A DNA stretch of 64,000 nucleotides from Exiguobacterium alkaliphilum 12/1 (GTDB lineage Bacteria > Bacillota > Bacilli > Exiguobacteriales > Exiguobacteriaceae): contig NZ_JJMW01000069.1 of NCBI RefSeq assembly GCF_000714435.1, forward strand, positions 62,001-126,000, in the 5' to 3' direction. Every line of letters begins with the position of its first letter. Position 1 is the first letter of the stretch. The notes under the pieces are model-generated. The model was not told the DNA's origin. It saw only the letters and a list, made by a program, of their open reading frames with translations, and ran no database searches. Made by a program: the position numbers and the translations under genes. Positions 16,877-26,262 of this stretch are shown here, one piece after another.

Positions 16877-18130
16877 ATGATGAGAAAACGACCAGAGTTA
16901 TTGGCACCGGCAGGAAACTTGGAGAAATTGAAGATGGCGATTCGATACGGCGCGGATGCGGTCTATATCGGCGGGCAACAGTTCGGTTTACGCTCGCGCG
17001 CCGGAAACTTTAGTTATGACGAAATGCAAGAAGGCATTGCGTTCGCCCATGCGCATGCGGCGAAAGTGTACGTGGCCGCCAACATGGTTACGCACGAAGG
17101 CGATATCGAAGGGGCGGGCACGTTCTTCACGACGTTACGTGACATCGGGATTGATGCCGTCATCGTCTCCGATCCAGCGATGATTGAGGTCTGTCTCTCG
17201 GAAGCACCTGGGCTTCCGGTCCACTTGTCGACACAAGCCTCGGCGACGAACTATGAGACGCTTCGATTCTGGAAAGAGGAAGGGTTGGAACGGATTGTGC
17301 TCGCACGTGAAGTGTCGATGGAAGAAATCAGGGAAATGAAGCGACACGTGGACGTCGAGATTGAGACGTTCGTTCACGGGGCGATGTGCATCTCGTATTC
17401 CGGTCGATGTACGCTCTCGAACCATATGGCGCTCCGAGACGCGAACCGAGGCGGCTGTGCGCAGTCTTGTCGGTGGAAATATGGGTTTTTTGAAGCCGAT
17501 GGACTTTTGACCCCGGCTATGGAAGCCCGAGACGAGGAACCGTTCTCGATGAGCTCGGTCGATTTATCGATGGTTCGTCACATTCCAGACTTGGTCGAGG
17601 CGGGTGTCGACAGTTTAAAAGTGGAAGGACGGATGAAGTCGATTCATTATGTGGCGACGGTCTGTAACGTGTATCGAAAAGTAATCGATGCCTATTGTGA
17701 CGATCCCGAAGCGTTCGAATTCGACCCGGCTTGGGAAGAGGAGATTTGGAAAGCGGCCCAGCGTGAACTATCGACCGGCTTTTATTACGGGACGCCGACC
17801 GAGAAAGAGCAACTGTTCGGACAGCGACGTGCCATCCCGCAATATGCGTTCGCGGCGCGCGTCATCGCATACGATGAACAGACTCGTGAAGCCACGCTCG
17901 AACAACGAAACCATTTCCGATGTGGGGAGGAGGTTGAGTTTTTCGGTCCCGGTTTTACACGGTTCACACAACGGATTGAGGAAATGTGGGACGTCGAAGG
18001 GAAGCGCATCGAGACGGCCCATCAGGCGATGATGACCGTTCGTGTCCGCGTCGATTATCCGGTCGGCGTCGACTTCATCATGCGCAAGCGAAAAGTCAGA
18101 GTGAAGGAAACTGCCGCGATTGAAACGTGA
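16877..18130 (+). CDS. trhP2: U32 family protein, tRNA hydroxylation protein TrhP2-like
   Basis: A 417-residue U32 family protein like YrrO. It has RPELLAPAGNLEKLKMAIRY, DAVYIGGQQFGLRSRAGNF, and the Cys-rich signature GAMCISYSGRCTLSNHM followed by GGCAQSCRWKY, whose four cysteines are thought to hold an iron-sulphur cluster. The C-terminal beta-barrel region follows (about residues 330-417). Expected role: with TrhP1 and prephenate, formation of ho5U34 in tRNA. It starts 8 bp after trhP1. The older name 'collagenase-like protease' is misleading. Confidence 0.9.
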   Translation: MMRKRPELLAPAGNLEKLKMAIRYGADAVYIGGQQFGLRSRAGNFSYDEMQEGIAFAHAHAAKVYVAANMVTHEGDIEGAGTFFTTLRDIGIDAVIVSDPAMIEVCLSEAPGLPVHLSTQASATNYETLRFWKEEGLERIVLAREVSMEEIREMKRHVDVEIETFVHGAMCISYSGRCTLSNHMALRDANRGGCAQSCRWKYGFFEADGLLTPAMEARDEEPFSMSSVDLSMVRHIPDLVEAGVDSLKVEGRMKSIHYVATVCNVYRKVIDAYCDDPEAFEFDPAWEEEIWKAAQRELSTGFYYGTPTEKEQLFGQRRAIPQYAFAARVIAYDEQTREATLEQRNHFRCGEEVEFFGPGFTRFTQRIEEMWDVEGKRIETAHQAMMTVRVRVDYPVGVDFIMRKRKVRVKETAAIET

Positions 18131-18211
18131 CACATCGCACAAGACAACATAGTCGACCGTTCCATTCAATCTTGCTACCCTATTACCATAAGAGATGGAG
18201 GGGATGGAAGG

Positions 18212-19591
18212 ATGAATCAAAATACGGAGCAACTCCGGACCGAGCCGATTGCGCGACTGTTGTTCAAACTGTCGCTCCCGGCGATGATCGGGATGCTCGT
18301 GACGGCGCTCTATAACATCATCGATACGATCTTTGTTGCACGTGGCATCGGGGCGTCAGCAGTTGCGGCGATTGGGATTGCGTTTCCGATTCAAATGATT
18401 CTCATGGCTGTCTCGAGCGCGGTCGGGTTAGGGGGCGCTTCCATCAGTTCCCGGAAGCTCGGAAAAGGAGATGACGCCGGCGCGGCCGTGACGTTTTTAA
18501 ACGTGCTCGTCCTCGTCGGCGTGTTCGCCGCCTTTGCCGTCAGTTCGGCCTTCTTTATGCTTGATTCGATTTTGACCGTCTTCGGGGCGACGGCCGCCAT
18601 CATGGAGTTGAGTCAACAATACTTATCTGTCGTACTGATCAGTTCTCCGTTCTTCATGTTCACGCTCGCGGCCAGTGCGATGGTACGGGCCGAAGGACAA
18701 GCGCCGTATCAGATGAAAGTCATGCTCACGACAGTCGTCGTCAACTTGGTGACAACACCGCTCTTCATCTTCACGTTCGGCTGGGGCATTTACGGTGCAG
18801 CTTGGTCAACCGCACTCGCTCAAGTCGTCGGTTCGGTTCTCATGCTGCGCTTTTTCTTCTCAAAAAATCGCCGAACGGCGCTCGACTTCCAATGGCGGAA
18901 GTTTCGGCTTCGTTTCGGCGAGTTGAAAGAGATTATGGCGATCGGGTCTTCGTCGTTCATCATGATGGTGTCGCAATCGATATTATTCGTTTGTGTCAAC
19001 GTCATGCTCGGGACGTACGGTGGAACGGAGGAGTTGGCTATTTTCGCCATCATCAACAAGTTCATGGCACTCGTCGGCATGCCGATCATGGGCATCGTGC
19101 AAGGGATGCAACCGATTGTCGGCTATAACTTTGGCGCGCGCCAGTTCGAACGAATGCGCGAGACGATTTGGACGGCGCTTCGGGCCGGCCTCGCGATCGC
19201 CGTGTTGATTTGGCTGACACTTCAGCTGTTCCCGAACCCGCTCATGCGCATGTTCACGAACGATACCGCACTCATCGCCGGAGGGGTCACAGCGATTCAT
19301 GTCCTGTTCGCCGCGTCGTTTTTACCGAGCGTCCAAATGCTCATCAACGGCATCTATCAATCGCTCGGCAAGGCACGGGTGGCGATGTTTTTATCGCTCT
19401 CGCGTCAGACGCTTTACACAATCCCGCTCGTGTTTATCTTGCCGTCTTACCTTGGCGTATTCGGCGTTTGGCTCGCGTTTCCGATTGCCGACGCGCTGAC
19501 GTTTTTGACAGCGGTCGGCATGGCCGTCTGGGATCGGAAGCTTTTATTCCGCCCGGCAGAAGAGGAAGTCAAACAAGCGACCAACTTATGA
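18212..19591 (+). CDS. MATE family efflux transporter
   Basis: A 459-residue, twelve-helix antiporter. The first half begins EPIARLLFKLSLPAMIGMLV, with DTIFVARGIGASAVAAIGIAFP, and the second half has GIVQGMQPIVGYNFGARQFERM, the repeat signature of MATE proteins (MepA-like). It would export cationic drugs or metabolites using an ion gradient. Substrate is unknown. The gene ends where the convergent DMT permease ends (6-bp overlap), so transcription stops in a shared short zone. Confidence 0.9.
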   Translation: MNQNTEQLRTEPIARLLFKLSLPAMIGMLVTALYNIIDTIFVARGIGASAVAAIGIAFPIQMILMAVSSAVGLGGASISSRKLGKGDDAGAAVTFLNVLVLVGVFAAFAVSSAFFMLDSILTVFGATAAIMELSQQYLSVVLISSPFFMFTLAASAMVRAEGQAPYQMKVMLTTVVVNLVTTPLFIFTFGWGIYGAAWSTALAQVVGSVLMLRFFFSKNRRTALDFQWRKFRLRFGELKEIMAIGSSSFIMMVSQSILFVCVNVMLGTYGGTEELAIFAIINKFMALVGMPIMGIVQGMQPIVGYNFGARQFERMRETIWTALRAGLAIAVLIWLTLQLFPNPLMRMFTNDTALIAGGVTAIHVLFAASFLPSVQMLINGIYQSLGKARVAMFLSLSRQTLYTIPLVFILPSYLGVFGVWLAFPIADALTFLTAVGMAVWDRKLLFRPAEEEVKQATNL

Positions 19592-20455
19592 AGCGACGTC
19601 CGCTCTTACAGAGCGGGCGTCTTCTTTTAAGAACAAGTATATCCCGCCGAGTAAGACGGCTGCCCCAATCAGCTGGAACGGGCCGAGCCGTTCCTCGAAA
19701 AAGAAGAAGCCGAACAACATGCCCCAGAGCGCTTCTCCGAGAATAGTGATGCTGACGACAGTGGCGCTCACACGGGCAAGCGCATAATTGAATAAGTTAT
19801 GCCCGAGTAGCGTCGGGAAGAAGGCGAGGGCGATGAAATACCACCAGTTGACCGTCTCAAAGGCGACGAACGTCGTATCGCGAACGAGCAGCATGAAGCC
19901 GAGCACGATTGTCGCGACGATATAGACGCTAAACGAATAGTCGTTCGTCTTCATCTCCGTCCGGACGTGTTGTCCGACGAGCCAATAGCCGGCAATCAAG
20001 ATAGCGGCCGCTAAAGCGAGCGCGTCCCCGATGAGTGCGTCCCGACCGAGCTGGAAATCACCGGCCGCGACGAGCATGCCGCCGAGAACGGCGACGAGGG
20101 CGAACGTGAGTCCTTTCGGTGTCGGTCGTTTTTTGAAGAACACGGCGTTCCCGATTAACACAAAAATCGGACTCGACGTGACGAATAGTGTCGAGCTCGC
20201 GACGGTCGTATAGTCGAGCGATAAGAACCATAACCAGAAATGGAAGGCGAGCAAGACGCCGCTCAGCCCGATCGCATAGCGGGTGTTCGTCCGCAAGGAG
20301 ACGAGCGACCGATAATCGAGAAACGGCAACAGCATCAGGCTCGAGAACAACATACGATAAAATGCGGCCGTCTCGGCTGGTGCGGACGTCCATTTGACGA
20401 AGAGGACGCTCGTTGATAAGAAGAAGACGGCAGCAAAAAGAATCAGATAAGACAA
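19586..20455 (-). CDS. DMT/EamA family permease
   Basis: A 289-residue protein with ten predicted helices in two EamA repeats: the first has SAPAETAAFYRMLFSSLMLLP, the second GHNLFNYALARVSATVVSI and GEALWGMLFGFFFFEERL, typical of drug/metabolite transporters. The start is TTG, eight bases after AAGGAGG; a longer frame upstream would run into topB and lacks a ribosome binding site. It is divergent from topB with about 120 bp between. Confidence 0.82.
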   Translation of the reverse strand: MSYLILFAAVFFLSTSVLFVKWTSAPAETAAFYRMLFSSLMLLPFLDYRSLVSLRTNTRYAIGLSGVLLAFHFWLWFLSLDYTTVASSTLFVTSSPIFVLIGNAVFFKKRPTPKGLTFALVAVLGGMLVAAGDFQLGRDALIGDALALAAAILIAGYWLVGQHVRTEMKTNDYSFSVYIVATIVLGFMLLVRDTTFVAFETVNWWYFIALAFFPTLLGHNLFNYALARVSATVVSITILGEALWGMLFGFFFFEERLGPFQLIGAAVLLGGIYLFLKEDARSVRADVAS

Positions 20456-20579
20456 TCGATGGCCCTCCTTTTGTATGTATGTAATCCTCCTAATGATATA
20501 GTAAAATGACAGAGCGACCAACATAAACTCGAATCGTGGCGCAAACAATTGTAGTCGCGTCACAGAGGAAAGGAACGAT

Positions 20580-22712
20580 ATGAGACTAATCATTGCCGAG
20601 AAACCATCGCAAGCACAAAAGCTTGCGGCCCCATATCCGTCAAAAAAACGGAAAGAAGAGATTGAAATCTCGCCGTGTGCCCGTTTCCCGGAAGGGGCGA
20701 TCGTCGTTTGGGCGGTCGGGCACCTGTGCGAGTTGCAAGAGCCGGCCTATTACCGACCGGAATGGAAGTCATGGAAGTACGAGGCGCTCCCGATCGTGCC
20801 GGACCGGTTCGACTATCGCATTTCGAAAGGGAAGTCAAAGCCGTTCCAGACGATCAAGCGATGGCTCCATGACAAGTCGATCACGGACATCATCATCGCC
20901 TCGGATGCCGAACGCGAAGGTGAGGCGATCGTCCGGCTCATCTTGCGGTTGGCCGGGAACAAGAAACCGCTCACGCGCCTTTGGATTTCCAGTTTGACGG
21001 AACAGGCGGTCGACCGTGGCTTCGCGAACTTGCTACCAGGGGAAGAGACGGTCCCGTACTATCACGAGGCGATGAGCCGGGCCTGTGCCGATTGGCTTGT
21101 CGGGATGAACGCTTCGCGTGCATATACGACGTTACTGAAGACGATCGGGATTGAAGACGTCTTTTCGCTCGGCCGCGTGCAGACGCCAACCCTCGCACTC
21201 ATCGTCGAGCGGGAACGTGAAATAAAACAGTTCGTCCCAGAACCGTATTTTGAGGTCGAGGCGACGCTTCAAAAATCACGGGCGACCTTCAAAGCAAAAT
21301 ATACGGTCGGGAAGACAACGAAGTTGAAGACTCGGCAAGAAGCGGACGACGTCGTCAAACGCGCGTCCGGTCAAGCGGTCGTCCAATCGATTGATACGGA
21401 AGAGAAAATCGAACAACCGCCGTTTTGGTTCAGTTTGTCCGGCTTGCAAGCCGAGGCTGGGAAACGATTCGGGTTCGGTGCAAAAAAGACGCTCGATGTG
21501 GCCCAAAAGTTGTACACAAAAGGTTGGATCAGCTATCCGCGGACGGACTCCGGATTCGTGACGCCAGACGAGGCGACGCTCTTTCCGGTGACGAAGGCCC
21601 GTCTGTTGAAGTCTTCGGCTTATGCCGAGATCGCGCCTTTCTTGACCGAGAATCCGGCGTCCAATAAACGTTACGTCAACGCGAAAAAAGTGAGTGACCA
21701 CTATGCGATCATTCCGACGGAGGCGTGCGGGGACGTGATGCGGTTGAGCGGGGACGAGGCGAAGCTTTACGATTTAATCAACCGACGATTCCTCGCCGCG
21801 TTCGCCAAACCGGCAAAGCTCGAGAAGACGACGGTCGATTTAGTGGACGGGAACGATTTGTACCGGGCAAAAGGGACGGTCGTCGTCAGCCCGGGGTATC
21901 GTCAAGTCGTCGAGATGAAATCAAAAGACGTCGAACTGCCTGCCCTTGAAAAAGGAGAGGTGCTCGCTGAACGAAAAGTCGAAGTACTGTCAAAGCAGAC
22001 CGAACCACCGAAACGGTACACGGAAGGGGCACTCATCTTGGCGATGAAGGTCGCCGGCCGCCAGCTAGACGATGATGAGTTGATTCATATCATGAAAGAG
22101 GTCGAAGGGCTCGGGACGGAAGCGACTCGAGCGAACATTATCGACGGGTTGAAAAAGCGCGGGTACGTCATGCTTCAAAAGAAAGAGCTCGTCCCGACGG
22201 ACAAAGGGCGACTGCTCATCGATGTCCTCGGAGACAGCATCCTTGCTTCCCCGGCGATGACAGCGAAATGGGAGAAGCGACTTCATGAAATCGGTCAAGG
22301 CGCGGCCTCTGCCGCCGAGTTCATCGATCAAGCGAAGAAGATGTCTATCCATCTCGTCGATGAGGCGAAAAATCGAGTCGGGTCAGCCAACCCGGAAGGC
22401 TATACGATTGAACCGAGACGCGGTTCGCGTAAAGGCCCGGGCTCGAGTCGTCCAAAACCGTCGTTCGGCGTATGCCCGAGCTGCGGGAAAGCACTCGTCG
22501 AGCATCCGAAATTCATCGGGTGTAGCGGTTTTCGAGACGGCTGCAAATTCACGATGTCGAAGCAAGTGCTCGGAGTCGGCATCTCGAAAGACGAGTTGAA
22601 GCAGATGATCGGTGGGGGCCAGTCGAACGTTCATACGTTTACGAAAGGGGAAAAGACGTTCAATGCCGCCCTTTATCTCGAGGAGGGGGCGCTTCGATTC
22701 GAGTTCAAATGA
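20580..22712 (+). CDS. topB: DNA topoisomerase III
   Basis: A 710-residue type IA topoisomerase that decatenates DNA. Toprim elements are IIAEKPSQAQKLA and SDAEREGEAIVR; GRVQTPTLALIVE follows; the catalytic Tyr is in GWISYPRTDSGFV; PTEA and GLGTEATRANII lie in the gate domain. The C-terminus has a zinc-ribbon-like stretch (VCPSCGKALVEHPKF, then C and C about ten residues later). Length matches Bacillus TopB. GAGGAAAGGA gives a good ribosome binding site. Confidence 0.95.
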   Translation: MRLIIAEKPSQAQKLAAPYPSKKRKEEIEISPCARFPEGAIVVWAVGHLCELQEPAYYRPEWKSWKYEALPIVPDRFDYRISKGKSKPFQTIKRWLHDKSITDIIIASDAEREGEAIVRLILRLAGNKKPLTRLWISSLTEQAVDRGFANLLPGEETVPYYHEAMSRACADWLVGMNASRAYTTLLKTIGIEDVFSLGRVQTPTLALIVEREREIKQFVPEPYFEVEATLQKSRATFKAKYTVGKTTKLKTRQEADDVVKRASGQAVVQSIDTEEKIEQPPFWFSLSGLQAEAGKRFGFGAKKTLDVAQKLYTKGWISYPRTDSGFVTPDEATLFPVTKARLLKSSAYAEIAPFLTENPASNKRYVNAKKVSDHYAIIPTEACGDVMRLSGDEAKLYDLINRRFLAAFAKPAKLEKTTVDLVDGNDLYRAKGTVVVSPGYRQVVEMKSKDVELPALEKGEVLAERKVEVLSKQTEPPKRYTEGALILAMKVAGRQLDDDELIHIMKEVEGLGTEATRANIIDGLKKRGYVMLQKKELVPTDKGRLLIDVLGDSILASPAMTAKWEKRLHEIGQGAASAAEFIDQAKKMSIHLVDEAKNRVGSANPEGYTIEPRRGSRKGPGSSRPKPSFGVCPSCGKALVEHPKFIGCSGFRDGCKFTMSKQVLGVGISKDELKQMIGGGQSNVHTFTKGEKTFNAALYLEEGALRFEFK

Positions 22713-22744
22713 AAACAAGACCGTCCTCATGGGCGGTCTTGTTT
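22713..22744. terminator. bidirectional terminator after topB
   Basis: AAACAAGACCG pairs with CGGTCTTGTTT. The C-terminal codons and stop of the convergent small gene lie within the stem-loop. Confidence 0.75.
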
Positions 22745-22906
22745 CTCTTCTTGCTCTTTTTCTAAAATGCGGCGATTGATCTCGTCATAATCGAGGACGA
22801 TGTCATCCTTGTTGTCTTTATAAGCGTACCCTTTTTGGATGACAACGACAGAGGCGATTAAGACGAGCAAGATAATCAAGCCGCTCACGGCGAATATCCA
22901 TCCCAT
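22727..22906 (-). CDS. small membrane protein, YtzI-like
   Basis: A 59-residue protein: MGWIFAVSGLIILLVLIAS is a single membrane helix, then VVVIQKGYAYKDNKDD and an acidic/charged tail with ILEKEQEEKQDRP. The helix followed by 'KGYAYK' resembles the B. subtilis YtzI-type small membrane proteins. A purine-rich GAGGGATG lies upstream of the ATG. The stop codon lies in the topB terminator. Function is unknown. Confidence 0.65.
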   Translation of the reverse strand: MGWIFAVSGLIILLVLIASVVVIQKGYAYKDNKDDIVLDYDEINRRILEKEQEEKQDRP

Positions 22907-23060
22907 CCGGCATCCCTCGCTTTCATAATTCTAGTATGCCAAACTCTGCATCATTTCTCCACGCTTGAACCCGACGAACTGTCACAAGTTTGAAATGGGC
23001 GGACCGCCGAATAAATATGATACAATAACTCTTAGATGAACATTGACTGAGAAGGTAGGG

Positions 23061-24179
23061 ATGAAGATGGCGATTATGATTGTGGATGATGAACCGGTCA
23101 ACACGATGGTTCTCGAACAATTATTGCATCAACACAATTACGAGACAATCGCTGTCTCAAGCGGTGAAGCTGCGCTCGAGCTCCTCATGGATCCGCAGGC
23201 ACCGTCACTGTATGATCTAGTCTTACTCGATGTCGAGATGCCCGGTATTTCAGGTATCGAGACGTGTAAGCGAATTCGTCAGATGGCCGGGTACGAAGAA
23301 CTGCCGGTGATCATGGTGTCGGGGCGAACAGAAGAAAAACAAATTGCCGAAGGACTCGACGCCGAAGCGTCGGACTATACGACGAAGCCGATTAAAATTA
23401 CGGAATTGCTTGCCCGGATTCGTTCGGCTTTGCGCTACAAGGCAGCCGTCGATGAACGAAAAAAATATGAGGCGCGACTGCAGTACGACCTCGACTTGGC
23501 GCAAAAGATTCAACAAAGCGCGTTGACGCCGCCAATCAGCAATGGTGAGATTGATGTGCGCGCGCTCTATTTACCGTCTAAAAAATTGGCGGGCGATATG
23601 TACGCTTGGTTCCAAGTCGCCCCGGACCGCTATGGCGTCATCATCTTCGACGTCATGGGGCACGGCGTCTCCTCGGCGCTCATCACGATGGGCATCCGTT
23701 CGATTTTGCCAGGGCTCGTCGGGAACGTCCAGTACCCGGTTGACGTCATGAGCGAATTGAACCGACAGATGACTTTCTTGTTCTCTGGGGACGACATGCA
23801 AAGTTACTTCACAGCCGTTTACTGTTACATCGATACGACGAACCGCCGAATCGAATACGTCAACGCGGGCCATCCGCCGGTCATCGTCACGTCAGATGAA
23901 GGCGTCTGTCACCTGGAGACGACCGGGGTGCCGGTCGGCATGTTCGAAGAACCGAACTATGAGGCGAAAGAGATTGAGATGCAGCCGGGGATGGTCTTGC
24001 ATATGTACACGGACGGATTGATGGAGTGCTACAGTAAAGACATCGACGATGGCATCCGTTGGCTCGAGAAAGACATCGCCACATACGGTGTCGGCTATGC
24101 CGACCACGTCGCCGAACGTCTCGTTCCGAAAATCGAGATTGAAGATGACCTTTGTCTCGTCACGGTCAAACTCATGTAA
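23061..24179 (+). CDS. response regulator receiver-PP2C (RsbU/SpoIIE-type) phosphatase
   Basis: A 372-residue fused signalling protein. Residues 1-125 are a receiver domain: IVDDEPVNTM acidic pair, LVLLDVEMPG phospho-acceptor Asp, the Thr/Lys switch (SGRTEEK, YTTKPI). A short coiled coil (KKYEARLQYDLDLAQKIQQS) leads to a PP2C-like SpoIIE domain with KLAGDMYAW, IFDVMGHGVSSAL, NAGHPP and MYTDGLME, the metal-binding Asp set. Such proteins dephosphorylate anti-anti-sigma factors in stress signalling. An alternative start is the ATG six bases later. An Hpt protein and CheV lie within 3 kb. Confidence 0.9.
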   Translation: MKMAIMIVDDEPVNTMVLEQLLHQHNYETIAVSSGEAALELLMDPQAPSLYDLVLLDVEMPGISGIETCKRIRQMAGYEELPVIMVSGRTEEKQIAEGLDAEASDYTTKPIKITELLARIRSALRYKAAVDERKKYEARLQYDLDLAQKIQQSALTPPISNGEIDVRALYLPSKKLAGDMYAWFQVAPDRYGVIIFDVMGHGVSSALITMGIRSILPGLVGNVQYPVDVMSELNRQMTFLFSGDDMQSYFTAVYCYIDTTNRRIEYVNAGHPPVIVTSDEGVCHLETTGVPVGMFEEPNYEAKEIEMQPGMVLHMYTDGLMECYSKDIDDGIRWLEKDIATYGVGYADHVAERLVPKIEIEDDLCLVTVKLM

Positions 24180-24188
24180 GGTGATCGA

Positions 24189-24230
24189 AAAGGAGCGTCA
24201 TTCCGGAAGGGATGACGCTCCTTTGTTTTC
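24189..24230 (+). terminator. intrinsic terminator after the receiver-PP2C gene
   Basis: AAAGGAGCGTCAT pairs perfectly with ATGACGCTCCTTT and is followed by GTTTTCC. Confidence 0.8.
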
Positions 24231-24527
24231 CTTGCTTCAGCCGCCCTGTCCGGCACGCCGCTTTCGTGTCGGCGGGCGTCGAGCCGTATCGCGAAACGCT
24301 GCTCGGTCTCGCTGATTCCCTAGTCGGTGTGCCCTAGGGTGGCGCGTCATTCCGGACGATGCTGGCTGTAACCAGCCAACATGGAGACGATCTCGCTGCT
24401 GTCCAACCTACCGAACATGAAACTGAGCCTGTATGTGGTCCTCTATGACCTGTTGATTCCGGCCGATGTCATGTAGCAAGTCGGGCCAGTCACCTTTATC
24501 ACATTCTCAGACTCGAATAGATTGAGG
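24231..24527. other. gene-free stretch, no recognised coding content
   Basis: About 300 bp between the phosphatase terminator and the solo repeat. It has GC-rich inverted repeats (for example TGGCTG/CAGCCA at 24363-24378) but no gene-length frame with a ribosome binding site. It may be decayed mobile-element DNA, because it adjoins a copy of an insertion-sequence end. Confidence 0.5.
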
Positions 24528-24737
24528 CTTTATCTTCGGCATTCGAAGCCGAAGATAAAGACAAACGGCCACCGAATGGCAACCGTTTGCGTCGCTCGTC
24601 CGAGGCGCCCCGAATCCTGCAGGAAAGCAATCCAACGGAGACCCAGCAGCGATGCGAGTCGCGATGCGGCTCCGGGATTGCCTGCGGAAAGCGTGAGCGC
24701 CGGAAGGACGAGCGATGTTAGTCATGTTAGTCAACAA
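24528..24737 (-). repeat. solo copy of the structured left end of the IS1182-type element
   Basis: Read on the minus strand, this matches the left 215 bp of the insertion sequence at 28831 over nearly its full length by eye, including TTTGTTGACTAAC, CACGCTTTCCGCAGGCAATC, TGCTGGGTCTCCG, CTGCAGGA, the AAACGG...CCGTTT hairpin and a terminal stem-loop (24528-24560). Differences often preserve base pairing. No transposase follows. It begins right after the corA terminator hairpin. Confidence 0.8.
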
Positions 24738-24740
24738 ATT

Positions 24741-24765
24741 AAGCAACCACACGTAGTGATTGCTT
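24741..24765 (-). terminator. probable corA terminator hairpin
   Basis: AAGCAACCAC pairs with GTGATTGCTT with one mismatch. The following minus-strand bases (AATTTGTT) are only moderately T-rich and belong to the solo repeat, so the original U-tract may have been altered. Confidence 0.5.
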
Positions 24766-24770
24766 TCTGT

Positions 24771-25706
24771 CTAAAAATACCGTTTCCGCCATAAGATGTA
24801 GAAGGCGAGGCTCGAGAATCCGAGCATGAGCGTGATGGCGATGACGAAGCCGATCTCTTGTCCTTCGAACGGCACTTCGACGTTCATCCCGAAAATCCCA
24901 GAGATCATCGTCGGGATGCTCAAGACGATCGTGATGGACGCCAAGAACTTCATGACGAAGTTGACGTTGTTCGAAATGATTGAGCCGAACGCTTCCATCT
25001 TGATGCTGATGATGTCGTTATAAATCGACGCCATCTCCATCGCCTGACGGTGCTCGACGAACACATCGTCGAGTAGCTCCTCGTCCTCTTCATGCTTCTC
25101 GAGACTCGGCGTCTTGACGATTCGGTCGAGGACACTGTCATTCGCCTTCAAGGACGTCATGAAGTAGACGAGAGATTTCTGTAAGTTCATCAATTGAAAA
25201 ATTTCTTGGTTTCGCATCGATCGTTGCAACTCTTGCTCGAGTTCATCCATCCGCCGGTCGATTTGACGCAAAAAGCGCAAATACGTCATGCTGACGCGGT
25301 GCAGAATTTGAAAGACGAATCGGCTGCGATAGTTCGTCCGGAACAAGCGGGCTTTTCCGGTCGAAAACAAGTTCAATACGTCAAGTTCTCGTGAACAGAC
25401 GGTAATGAAATGTCTCCCGGTCACGATGATACCGAGCGGGATCGTGTTGTAGGCTCTTCCCGTATCGTCTTCTTCAACGTACGGTACGTCGATGATCATG
25501 AGGAGGCCTTCATCATCTTTTTCAAACCGTGGTTTTTCTTCAATATCGAGCGGGTCATAGACGAAGTCTTCCGGGATGCCGGAGGCGGCGATGACTTGAT
25601 CGGCCTCGTCTTTCGTCGGATTGACGAGCTGAATCCAACTGCCTTTTTCAAAGTCTGCAATCTCGTCGACATGTCCTGACGCGTCGGTCCGGTAAATCGT
25701 TAGCAT
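24771..25706 (-). CDS. corA: CorA family magnesium transporter
   Basis: A 311-residue CorA-type divalent-cation channel. The N-terminal cytoplasmic domain begins MLTIYRTDASGHVDE with QLVNPTKDEADQV; a long helix (about residues 150-245) leads to two C-terminal membrane helices, the first ended by the diagnostic GMN motif (SGIFGMNVEVPF). The basic C-terminus is WRKRYF. Substrate is presumably Mg2+. GGAGGAGAACT precedes the ATG. Confidence 0.92.
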   Translation of the reverse strand: MLTIYRTDASGHVDEIADFEKGSWIQLVNPTKDEADQVIAASGIPEDFVYDPLDIEEKPRFEKDDEGLLMIIDVPYVEEDDTGRAYNTIPLGIIVTGRHFITVCSRELDVLNLFSTGKARLFRTNYRSRFVFQILHRVSMTYLRFLRQIDRRMDELEQELQRSMRNQEIFQLMNLQKSLVYFMTSLKANDSVLDRIVKTPSLEKHEEDEELLDDVFVEHRQAMEMASIYNDIISIKMEAFGSIISNNVNFVMKFLASITIVLSIPTMISGIFGMNVEVPFEGQEIGFVIAITLMLGFSSLAFYILWRKRYF

Positions 25707-25851
25707 AGTTCTCCTCCTACCTTAGCTCAACTTCATTATAGGTAGGCGTTTAGGGGAGCGCAATCGGAAAGAAGGAGATTTTTTCTTTTCTGGCGAAAAC
25801 GTGCTACAGTGAGGAAGAATGGATTGACATTCAGACAAAGGAGGGATGGAG

Positions 25852-26223
25852 TTGTCACAAACGCCCAAGCATGCTCTGTTTAACGAAGAAAAGTTGGCGG
25901 AGCTCCATCAAATTGCCGGCGGGAATAAAGATTTTCTAACGAAAATCGCTCAAACGTACTTGAAACAGTTTGAGGACAAGTTTCCTGAATTGAAGCAAGC
26001 GGTCCAACGTGAGGACCACGAACAAGTCGAACAACTCGCCCACCTGTTAAAAGGTGCATCGTATTCGGTCGGTCTCGAACAGACGGCCGAACAGTTCCAC
26101 ACGCTCGAACGAGCGGGGGAAGAGGAGGTTTCGGACGATTTAGATCCGGTGCTCGATACGATCGAACAACAAATGGAACGATTTTCGGTGGAATGGGATG
26201 ACCATTTCGACCGATTCAATTAA
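25852..26223 (+). CDS. Hpt-domain phosphotransfer protein
   Basis: A 123-residue all-alpha protein. The phospho-accepting His is in QLAHLLKGASYSVG, matching the Hpt consensus HxLKGxS; FPELKQAVQ and the acidic helix after it complete the four-helix bundle. The start is TTG with seven bases to AAAGGAGGG; an ATG at 25846 abuts that site and is less likely. It is a free-standing Hpt, so it would relay phosphate between a hybrid kinase elsewhere and a receiver such as the one at 23 kb; this pairing is inference. Confidence 0.8.
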   Translation: MSQTPKHALFNEEKLAELHQIAGGNKDFLTKIAQTYLKQFEDKFPELKQAVQREDHEQVEQLAHLLKGASYSVGLEQTAEQFHTLERAGEEEVSDDLDPVLDTIEQQMERFSVEWDDHFDRFN

Positions 26224-26228
26224 ATCAT

Positions 26229-26258
26229 AAGGGTCCCGCCATTCCTGGCGGGACCCTT
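26229..26258. terminator. bidirectional terminator between the Hpt gene and cheV
   Basis: AAGGGTCCCGCC pairs perfectly with GGCGGGACCCTT around a six-base loop. Confidence 0.85.
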
Positions 26259-26262
26259 TGTC

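Noticed and set aside
24381..24476. 31-codon frame starting METISLLSNL in the gene-free stretch
   Set aside because: No ribosome binding site, no family resemblance I can defend, and it lies in a region likely to be decayed mobile DNA.
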